Notes under the pieces: generated by a model
Told to the model about the DNA's origin: nothing
The model's database searches: none
The model's input: the letters and a program-made list of their open reading frames with translations, nothing else
DNA from: Lachnospiraceae bacterium
GTDB taxonomy: Bacteria > Bacillota > Clostridia > Lachnospirales > Lachnospiraceae
Direction: 5' to 3'
Length of the DNA: 64,000 bases
Assembly: GCA_015057425.1 (NCBI GenBank)
Contig: SVEL01000002.1
Span: forward strand, 62,001-126,000
Position numbers and translations under genes: made by a program
Part shown: positions 18,368 through 28,300 of the stretch, piece by piece
Layout of the letters: every line of letters starts with the position of its first letter
Numbering within the stretch: position 1 is the first letter of the stretch

Positions 18368-20968
18368 TTATTCAACAAATGATATTTCCCATATACGTTC
18401 TAACGGTGATGAATATGGATTAATCTTTTCAGGAAGTGTTGACTCATCTATAATGCTTGAATCATATGCGTACAACACGTTTCTCTGATATACCGGAAGT
18501 TCTATGGCAAGTTCAAGAATCTGTTCCATCGCCTGCTTGTAAAGTTCTGTACGAACCTCCTGATCATTAGTTTCTCTTGCTCTGTCAATAAGTTCACTTA
18601 ATTCATTAAGAATCTTGGTTTCTTCAGCAGAACCGCTTGTTCTAAGGTAATTGTAACCCCATGCCAATGTACTGGTTGCTGTAGAATCCTTATGGTAAAC
18701 CTGATAAAGGTCAGGGTCCAATGATGATGACCATGCAGCTGCCCAAACTTCAAGAGCACCTGTGTTAATCTTTGTAAGTGCCTGTGTATCACATACAACT
18801 TCTACATCCCATCCGAGACCGTTAAGTAATGCTGCAGCATCTCTGAATACCTTGTATGTAGGATGGTCCTGAAGACTTGAACCTGCAATTGTAAATGTAA
18901 CCTGAAGGTCACTGTCTCCGGCACTTGCACCTGCAAGCTGCATATAGTTAATAATGTTCTGTGTTGCAACATCTTCACTCCATGTACCAAGCTGTGGATA
19001 ATCAAAACCATTGTCATTTGCCGCATCATCCTTAGGATAAGCCCAGCTGACTTTTGACATCGGCCAGTAAATCTGCTCTGCAGTACCTTTACGATAATAG
19101 TCGATGGCAAGTGATGTATTCATAGCACACATTATGGCTTTTCTAAGATTAATATCTGTAATCTTAGATGAATTAACACCTATATAACCATAACCTAACT
19201 GTTTTTCAGTTATCATCTTAATACCCTGAGATGAAAGATTTGATAAATCTTCATAATTCTTAGTTGTAAGAGATGGTGAAATGTAATGTACACTTCCGCT
19301 TGCAAGTGCTGAAATAGCATTGGCAGAACTTACAACCTGGTAACGAATCTTTTCAATCTTCGGATTTTCAATATTTTCAGCTACAGTTGAAAAATAATTA
19401 TTTGCTTTAAAGTAAACAACGTTATTTGCATAGAAGCCGCTTTCCGAAGGTGTGTCACTGTTTTTTGAATCAGTTGTCTTATAAGCACCTGCACCCATAG
19501 GAAGCTTTATGTTTCTTGTTGACTGAATAATATCAGTCATGAAGCTAAAGCTTGCAAATTCAACACCAAATTTATTATTGGCAATATCTACACCAACCTT
19601 GCTTCCTTCTCCATAATAATGCTGTGGAGCTACAGGTATTGAGAAGTTCCAAATAGCCTTTGGGTCAACGCCGTTAATTGTAATCTGTAAAATATCATAT
19701 TCCGGTTTCTTCTCATCTTCTATAACTACTGTTCCGTTTTCATTATGTTTTGAGGCTATAGTATACTGGGTACCGTTTACAGTAATTTTAGTTCCTGCAA
19801 GTGCAGTATGTCCAAGTGAAACAATACCTGCAATATTTGGAACTGCAAGTGTTCCGTCTTCAGATATGTTTTCCTGCAGGATAACTTCCTTAGCCTTTGC
19901 TGTAAACTCATTTGTAAGAGTTGTTGCAGTAGCCCAGTACTGAAGTATGATATTTAATTCTCTTGAAATCTTATCATTATAAACATAATCGATAGCTTCT
20001 TCTTTTGTCTTAACTGAACTTGGATATGCAGGAGTCAATGTCTTGATTTTTGTTCTGTCAATCTTTCCATCTTCGCCTTCTTCATATTCAACCTCGACAT
20101 ATCCTTCTGTATACATGAAACAGAAGATTTCATCCTTAAATTCAGAATAATTTGTGTAAGGAGAATCATTAAATGATTCCTGTGCACTCTGATAATCTGA
20201 TTCTAATTCTTCCTTAAATAATTTAAGGGCATATTCATAATCTTCTAAAAGATTCTGGCTTGTAACATCACTTGCATTATTAGAAATAGCCGATTTATAA
20301 CCTGAGCTTACGGAATAATTAATAATTGCTTCCTTCATAGCTTCATAGCTGACTTCTTTTGTAGAAGATTTCTTGTATTCAGAGTTAAAAAGGTTAAGTA
20401 ACTCATTTATTCTGGCTTTAGCTCTTGTTGTAGCCTGTGTTGTAATAAGGTCATCACTGTCATCTGATGCTGAGCCTACTGTCTGAGTTCTATACTCTGA
20501 TAATCCAACAATATCTGTTGAATATAATGTTGATGAACCTGTATAAACAGGGTCAAGGTATACGTAATAATTAAAAAGTACATCTTCCATAGTCAATGGA
20601 TGACCATCTGAAAATACTATTCCGTTTTTAATTACGAATGTATATGTAGTGGTATTATTGGCATTTTCAACAATGTCATAATCCTTTACTACTACTGCTT
20701 CATCATCGCCGTATGCAACCTTTACTTCTCCGTCCTCATACTTTGATGATAACATACCAATCTGTGTCATACTAACAATAGTGCCGTCTGTTGCAGATGT
20801 TGAGAAAAATGGATTAAACAATCCGTCTAACTGCTCTGTCATAATAACAAGGGCATCTTTTTCTCCACCAGAACCGCCGAAGATTATAATTATCAAAAAC
20901 AGAATTGTTGCCAATGTACCTACTGTCGTACCAATGATACGAGGCCATTTTTTCTTTCTGTGTCTCAT
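18368..20968 (-). CDS. oppA: Oligopeptide-binding protein (SBP family 5) with uncleaved membrane anchor
   Basis: 866 residues, longer than usual OppA (about 540). After a basic N terminus comes a hydrophobic segment (about 11-31) ending in IIIIFGGSGG; there is no lipobox cysteine, so the protein is probably held by a transmembrane helix rather than lipid. The SBP_bac_5 fold follows: DGLFNPFF near the start, FVIKNGIVFSDGHPLTMEDV, GVNSSKITDINLRKAI and a late DPDLYQVYH. About 250 residues (roughly 150-400), rich in charged and aromatic residues, interrupt the first lobe after the opening motifs. It delivers peptides to OppB-OppC. It is the third gene in the operon, after the surface protease and a lipoprotein. 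Confidence 0.88.
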   Translation of the reverse strand: MRHRKKKWPRIIGTTVGTLATILFLIIIIFGGSGGEKDALVIMTEQLDGLFNPFFSTSATDGTIVSMTQIGMLSSKYEDGEVKVAYGDDEAVVVKDYDIVENANNTTTYTFVIKNGIVFSDGHPLTMEDVLFNYYVYLDPVYTGSSTLYSTDIVGLSEYRTQTVGSASDDSDDLITTQATTRAKARINELLNLFNSEYKKSSTKEVSYEAMKEAIINYSVSSGYKSAISNNASDVTSQNLLEDYEYALKLFKEELESDYQSAQESFNDSPYTNYSEFKDEIFCFMYTEGYVEVEYEEGEDGKIDRTKIKTLTPAYPSSVKTKEEAIDYVYNDKISRELNIILQYWATATTLTNEFTAKAKEVILQENISEDGTLAVPNIAGIVSLGHTALAGTKITVNGTQYTIASKHNENGTVVIEDEKKPEYDILQITINGVDPKAIWNFSIPVAPQHYYGEGSKVGVDIANNKFGVEFASFSFMTDIIQSTRNIKLPMGAGAYKTTDSKNSDTPSESGFYANNVVYFKANNYFSTVAENIENPKIEKIRYQVVSSANAISALASGSVHYISPSLTTKNYEDLSNLSSQGIKMITEKQLGYGYIGVNSSKITDINLRKAIMCAMNTSLAIDYYRKGTAEQIYWPMSKVSWAYPKDDAANDNGFDYPQLGTWSEDVATQNIINYMQLAGASAGDSDLQVTFTIAGSSLQDHPTYKVFRDAAALLNGLGWDVEVVCDTQALTKINTGALEVWAAAWSSSLDPDLYQVYHKDSTATSTLAWGYNYLRTSGSAEETKILNELSELIDRARETNDQEVRTELYKQAMEQILELAIELPVYQRNVLYAYDSSIIDESTLPEKINPYSSPLERIWEISFVE

Positions 20969-21000
20969 TTTTTTACTCCTTTACTTTTGGTTTAGATAAA

Positions 21001-22332
21001 TTAATCTGTTAAAAATTCTAACGTAACTTCATTGCCATCAACATAAAGCTTTAAGTTACCGGCATTTTTACCGGTTGACTGGCATGTTATCTCTGCGTCA
21101 GGAATAATCGAAGCATCTCCTGTACCGCAAAGTAATCCGATAGTATAATCATCTACACCAAAATAGCTGTCCGAATCAATCAGCAACTTACTTTCAAGAA
21201 TCTTTACATCCTTAAATGTAGTACCGCTTGCAATATCACCTGCAAAAAGTCCCATGCTTGTACCTGTTATACGGGCACCTGCACTGATTGTAAATGTTAC
21301 ATTCTTGAAAGTAACCTCGTTAATATCTGCTGTTTCTGCAATCTGTCCAAAAAGTCCTGCGTAAACTTTATTGTTATTTGACTGGACACATTCAATGTTT
21401 TTAAATGTATGACCATTACCATTTATAGTTCCTGTGAAATTACCATATGTAAATACTGTTGGCCAAATCTCACCTTTAAAATCAAGGTCATCGTGAATTT
21501 CATAACAACCTGTTAATGATGCATTATCAACAAACTGTTCTTCATTGTAGATGTGATACCACTCACCTTCCATAAGTTCAACATATATTTTCATAGTTGA
21601 ATTTGAAGCTGTAGCTGTTTCAATATCTACTTTTCCCGGATGGGTAATGCTGTCTTCTTTTATAAGTTCCGAACCTTTTTCATCGTAATATGCATTTTCG
21701 AATGTATATCCTTCAACTGTCGGGAACTCAAACATATCAATAGCACCTGTTTCTGTGTTCCATTCAGGAATTGTAATTGTTGTTGATGAAAGTGGGTTAA
21801 ATTCATATACGCCTATGCTCTCGCCTGATTCAACATTAAAATACTCAACTGTAAAAAGTGGTACCCATGCTGCATAAAGAGTCATAACAGGCTTTGATGC
21901 TTTATACTTTCCATCTTTATCTACTTCAAGTACATCTTTTGTAAAATCCCATGGCTCTGAGTATGTATAACTCTTGTTTCCGTCTGCATCTGTGCTTTCT
22001 GTACAATTTTTATACCATCCTGCAAGGAAATAACCGCTCTTTATAGGTGTAAATGCGTTAATATCTCTTGCTTCATCATCAGGCGCAATAAGCGGAATCT
22101 CTACATTGCCTGCAGCGTTTGCTGAAAGCTTATCAATGTTGTATGAGTCAACTATTACTGATGTACCTGTTGTAAATATACCTCCGTTAGCATCAAATTT
22201 GATGCTAACAGAGTAATTGTTCTTATCGTTCTGTTTATATGGTGATTCATCGTTACTGCAGCCTGCCATAAATACAGATGAAACAATTGCAAGAAGGGCT
22301 GCTAATAATAATTTAGTTTTCATTTTCATCAT
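21001..22332 (-). CDS. Surface lipoprotein with InlB-type B repeats
   Basis: 443 residues. The signal peptide ends in a lipobox (SSVFMAGC), so it is a lipid-anchored exoprotein. Residues about 40-160 hold a Listeria-Bacteroides (InlB B-repeat/Flg_new) module: IKFDANGG...SGYFLAGWYKNC...LYAAWVP. The C-terminal third (about 270-443), with NGNGHTFKNIECV...GLFGQIAETADINEVTFKNVTF, is a right-handed beta-helix-like region of the type seen in adhesins. The start overlaps the protease stop by 20 bases; GAGGTGG lies upstream, and the second Met gives the better spacing. Placed between the giant protease and OppA, it may help bind substrate protein or sugar, which is inference. Confidence 0.85.
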   Translation of the reverse strand: MMKMKTKLLLAALLAIVSSVFMAGCSNDESPYKQNDKNNYSVSIKFDANGGIFTTGTSVIVDSYNIDKLSANAAGNVEIPLIAPDDEARDINAFTPIKSGYFLAGWYKNCTESTDADGNKSYTYSEPWDFTKDVLEVDKDGKYKASKPVMTLYAAWVPLFTVEYFNVESGESIGVYEFNPLSSTTITIPEWNTETGAIDMFEFPTVEGYTFENAYYDEKGSELIKEDSITHPGKVDIETATASNSTMKIYVELMEGEWYHIYNEEQFVDNASLTGCYEIHDDLDFKGEIWPTVFTYGNFTGTINGNGHTFKNIECVQSNNNKVYAGLFGQIAETADINEVTFKNVTFTISAGARITGTSMGLFAGDIASGTTFKDVKILESKLLIDSDSYFGVDDYTIGLLCGTGDASIIPDAEITCQSTGKNAGNLKLYVDGNEVTLEFLTD

Positions 22333-25300
22333 TTTCCACCTCTTCTGTTTCTACTGCTCTTTCTGCAAGTTTTGCTGCTGCTTTTTCTTCAGCCTTAGCT
22401 CTCTTATATGAAATAACATTTGAATTTGGATCGTTTTCAAGTTTTGTACGAATTACAAAATATGTTACGATACTTCCTGCTGCTATAACAACAACAGCTA
22501 TTACGATTAAGATAAAGCCAAGTCCTGACTCTTCGCTCTTACTATTATCATCTTTATCTGATTCAGTTGGTGTAAGAGCTATAATTCTCTGTTCTGCAGA
22601 TACAAGCTTACTGTAGTTATGTACAAGTGCCTGCTGCTCTGTAGTTGCAATCCTGTTATAAAGTGCTCTGGCCGTTTCCACGAAATGTTTATCTTCATAA
22701 GATACTTTCTCCGGAATGTTATTGATTGCGGCAATTGCAGCAAGTGTCACTTCATCCGCTGCAGCTGCACCACTTATACTCAGGTCAAAGTAATGGTTCA
22801 TTATATAAGTATCATAATACTGACCGTTTACAGGTTTTACCATTGTAAGCTTGTTTTCAACATATCCTACATAATCAACAAAGTTTGCACCATAGAATAC
22901 ATTTGAATACATACCTCCCGTAGCATTCCACATAAAATATGGAATTATCCCCGTACCGATAATTGCTACCTCATTACCTTCGTAATCAGTATATGTACCG
23001 TAATCACCTGTTCCCGGGACGTGTTCATATGATTCATAGTATGTCGGATCATATTCTTCTTCAAGAACCGGTGCATTATAACTTGTAAATACAACTGTCT
23101 TTAAGTTATCACAATCATAAAATGCCTTATGACCGATTGCTTCAACTGTATATGGTAATGTTACCATTTTAACATCAGAACCTGCAAATGCCATTGATGT
23201 AATTCTGACTGTACCGTCAGCAACCTTAACATCTTCCGCATTATTTCCTGTGTATACGATAAGTTCATAACCGCCGTTTAATACCTTGCAGTAAAGAGAA
23301 CCATCTATTACCTTAACTGTATCACTGATGTCATAGTCATATATCTTCTTTTCAAAATCCTGACCGTTAAAGTTTTCTTTAACGACTTTGCAGAATGTTT
23401 CGAGCTTACACATTGCAAAAGGATTATCTCCTATACTTACAAGTTCACTTCCGAAAATAACATTAAACGGTGTAAGTACTTCCTTAAGGAACACCTGATC
23501 ACCAACTGTTACTGCAGATGTAAGATCGGCAGATGTAAGTGATGTATATGAAAATGCATAATCACCCATTTCTGTCACACTACCCATATTTGCAACTGTT
23601 CCAAGTAAATCACAGTAAGCAAATGCAGCTTCATCAAGTTTCGAACCATTTGGATTAAGTGTAACCGATGTAAGGTTCTTATTGTTAATAAATGCATATT
23701 CACCTATTGTTTCAACAGATGAAAGATTTGCTGTAGGAAGTGTACTTTCCATAAATGCATACTGTCCGACAACTTTAATGTTTTCAAGGTTAATTGTATT
23801 TATTGAAATACAACCTGCAAATGCATATTCAGGAATTTCTGTAATCTTGCTTCCGAGAACAACATCTTTCAATTCTCTACAATATGCAAATGCGTATGCT
23901 CCAATGCTTTCTGCGGCTGACACATCTACATTTGTAAGTGAAGCTGCATGATATGTGTAAATATAATATCCATCCTTGTTTACAGCTGCATATGCCATAC
24001 TGTCATCATAACAAACATTATATACATCACCTGAGAATGCATACTCACCGATTACTTTAGCCTTTGAAAGGTCGATTTCCTTAAGAGAAACCATATTATA
24101 GAATGCCATACGTCCGATTTCGGCATTAGCACCTAATGTAATTTTTTCAATTGATGCATGTCCTGCAAATACATTTTCTCCAATTACGGCATTATCTCCG
24201 ATTGTAAGAGAATTAAGTGCCGAACTGAACTTATAATAGAAAAGCTTATCTCCGTCTTCAAAGTAACTTTCTATTGTATATGATTCATCTTTATCAATAT
24301 TAAATGCATAATCGCTAAGTGTAACATTATTTCCGATTACTACATTTTCAAGGCCTAAACACTGGCTGAATACGCCCTCTGCAACCGTCATGTTATCAGG
24401 AATAACAACTGACTTAAGTGCTGTATAGGAGAATGCATACTTACCGATTGGTGTTGTTGCCGTAAATGCAGGTGCTTCTGTTATTCTTGTTTCAAAGAAA
24501 CCATATTCACCGATGCTTGTAAGCTTACCAAGGTTAACTGCCGTTAATCTTTCACAAGATGCAAAACCGTAATCACATACTTTTGTAACATCCGGAAGAG
24601 TTACTGTTGTTAACTTCTTGTTATGTGAAAATGCACCCTTTGCAATTGTAGTAACCTTGCTGCCACCGATATTTGCTGATGTAAATTCGCCTTCTGCTAA
24701 AGGTGAAACAGCAATTAACTGTGTTCCGTCGGCAGATAAAATATAATCCTTAGACTGTACTTTATATGCTTTATTGCCGGAAGCAATTTCATATGTTGAA
24801 ATCTTTGTATCCCTAAATGCAAATGCACCTATATCGTTAACATCTGCTCCAACTATAACTTTGCTGAGTTCTTCACACTGATAGAACATACCTTCAGGAA
24901 TTACGGCTGACTTAACTGTAAATTCCTTAAGTGACTTACAACCTGTAAATACATATGCACCGTATTTAACTTTATCTGCACCTATTGAAACTTTACTGAG
25001 TTTTTCACATGCAGCAAATGCATACTGACCGATTGAAAGAATTGTATCTGAAAGAACAAGTTCTTCAAGGTTCTTGTTACCTGCAAATGCATAATCAGAA
25101 ATTACACATGCAGATGTCAGTTCCAATTTACCCTGTAAGTTACAGTTTTCAAAAGCATTCTGGTTAATAATCTGAAGATTATTTTCTGCGCTGAATGAAA
25201 TCTTCTTAAGAGATGTACATCCATAGAATGCACCGTATTCTATAGCTTCAAGTGTGGATGGAAGAACAACTTCCTCAAGTGCCGTAAGACTTGCAAAGGC

Positions 25301-28300
25301 ATAAGAATTAATCTTCTTAACTCCTTCCGGAATAATAACCTTTGTAATTGTATTATCACCTATATACCACTGCTTTGTTGCTTCTGTATCATCAAATTCA
25401 AGTTCTTCCGCAGTTTTATCAACATACTCAAAGTTCGTAAATGCAAATGAACCTATTTCTGTAAGTGAAAGGTCTGCCGGAATACTTACAAGACCACCAT
25501 TACCATAGTAATGTGTAAGGCTTGAGCCTGTTGTAACGTATGGATCTTTTACTTCTACTGATACTGTATTGGAGTAATATGTTGTCATACCATCCTGCAT
25601 AACTTTTACAGTTACAGATGCAAAACCTTCACTCTTTGCAGTAACATTACCAAACTTATCAACTTCAACAATACTTTCATTACTTGATTCATATTCCACT
25701 GTTGTATCATTTGGGAAATATGCATCTAAAGTATAATTTAAATATACTGACTCCGAAGGATACATTGACAATGTATAATCTCCTTCAAAGAAGTTTGTAC
25801 TTCCTGTATCACCTAACTTCTTGTCTTCACTTGCAAGCATATAATATGCTTTTAATGTTTCAAATCCGTCAAGTGAGAATACATCTACAACCGGTTTATC
25901 AAACTTCTGATAATCCTCATCCTTTTCACTAAGAACAGTTACATTAAATGTGACGCTCTTGTTAGTCTTCGGGTCCTGAACCTTTACGATTGCCTTGCCC
26001 GGTCCTACTGCTACAATCTTGTTATTTACAACTCTTGCAACTGCAGGTCTTGAAGATGTAAACTGAAGTAATTCGCCCCACTCTGTTGATGGATATACAA
26101 GCATATCAAGTGAGAATACTTCATTCTGGCTAAGTGTTATACCTGATGTCATATCTGCAAGATAGAAATCAATGAAAGAATCAGGTAAACGGATTTCATA
26201 TGAAGCATAGTTCAATGCATAATCATAACATGTAACAACAAATGAGTTCTTATTTGTTGAGTTATTCTTAATCTTATAAATATAATCAGTAAGTTCATAT
26301 GTAACATATGTTGTACTGTTTAACTCTGAGTATACCGGTGTAAGGTACTGTTCAAAAGTCTTCATCGTAGGTGCAAGGTTACCGTCCGCATCTGTTTCTG
26401 TAGTAACATAACCTAACTGAGATGCCATTGAATAATGATTATCATATACTGCAACCTTTGCATAAAGACGATTCTTCTTAAGAGACTCATCATATTCATA
26501 ATAGTACTCAACTCCTGTAACTGTAGGAGCTTCAAAGTCGACTGTAAGCGGGAATTCAAACTCATTCTTAAGATTTGAATTTACTCCGCCATCACCGTAA
26601 TCTACAGAACCTTTAAGTTTAACTGTATATGTACTGTTATTTTTAAGGTTATAATCAAACGTATCAAATTCTATCTCTATGTTAGCAGGATAGATTGAAC
26701 CACCATCACCGTATGACTTACGGATATCTGTTTCCTGTTTTTCAAAGATAACTTCTCCCGTAGCATCATCTGTAATAGTAATATCAACCTTAGCTGCATT
26801 TCTTAGAAGACCTGCCCATACATATCTCAATGCATGAATTGTATCAGACTGATTTGAAAGGGATATATGATTCTTATTTGCAGGAATAACCATATCTTTT
26901 GAATCCTGTAAGAAATAGTAAGAACCTAAGTAACTTACATAATCTCCGCTTACTCCACCGATTGGTCTTGTTGCATATGCATCAGCCTTTGTCTTATCTT
27001 CTTCATCGATACCGTCATCAAGTTCATCTTTATTTGTCTCATAATAATCAAGGTCAAATAACGGTGCTTTTGTCCAATCACCATAGAATGCAAGGTATGG
27101 AACATTTAAATCTATTTCTGTTCCCTCCTGTGCATCAAGAGTAATAAAGCCTTCCACATACATACCGTTTTCAAATGACTCATCAAGATACTTTTTATCT
27201 TTTGCACTAAGTGTTATCTTAACGGATACGTCTGCATTCTGACCTGCATCTACAGTAATCTTCTTTCCTTTTACACTACCTCCTGTTACAGATATAATTT
27301 CAATCTTAGCACCATCAAGGATATAAGCTTCTTCTGTAACTGTTGTTTTACCTGAATTTGTCTTTGTATCGCTTACACCCTCTGTCATAACATATGCACC
27401 GAGGTTATATGCAAGTTTCTTATCACCAAAGTTATTAATTGTAAACTTTAATTCATATACACCTGTCTTTTCAGGGTCATCACCAAGTTCAATCTTGGTT
27501 TTATCCATTGCTACACCTTCTGCATCATAAGTTGTAAGATATGCAGTTGTCTCAATCGAACTAAGTAAGTTAGCTAAACCTGCTCCCTGCTTTCTTACTG
27601 CATAAGGTGAACCGTTTGTATTAAGAGCGATATCTGCAGTAGACATAAGAAGACGGTTAACCATTTCATTAACCTTATTGTTGTCATTTGCAATATCAGG
27701 GAAATTCTCAACAACATACTGTTTTAAAAGGATTACTACTCCGGCAAGGTTAGGACATGCCATCGATGTACCTGAAAGACGTTCATAAGAACCACCTGTT
27801 ACAGATGAAAGAATACTTCCACCGTGTGCAGTTATTTCAGGCTTAATTCCAAGGTCAGGAGTAGGACCCCATGATGAGAAATCTGAAATGAAAGGACCTG
27901 ATGTCTGGTTACGGCTGATTAATAATGTGCCGCTTCCCTTCTTTGCCAACATCTCACCATCATCCTGTGATATAGAACATACAGCAAGCTTAGCATCGCC
28001 TACGTTCATCTTAATATCACCTGATACATTGTTATATATAATAATACCTGCTGCACCCTGTGCTTCTGCAATAATAGCTTTCTCTTCGAAAGTATTTGAA
28101 CCACGGCGTACAAGTACTATCTTACCTGTTACATCCAATCCCGTGTAGTCGGCTGTACGTCCAACACCCGGAATTAAAACATATTCATATTTAACAGAAT
28201 CCTTATCTCCAAGCAATGTATCGAAGAAATGATTTTCTTCTGCTGCTGCGTTATTTGATTCCGTGAAATAAATAATTGTATCGTTATATTTAATATAAGG

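Noticed and set aside
23700..25500. Regularly spaced DNA repeats in the protease gene
   Set aside because: They reflect the LRR_5 protein repeats; the DNA units are diverged and continuous with the reading frame.
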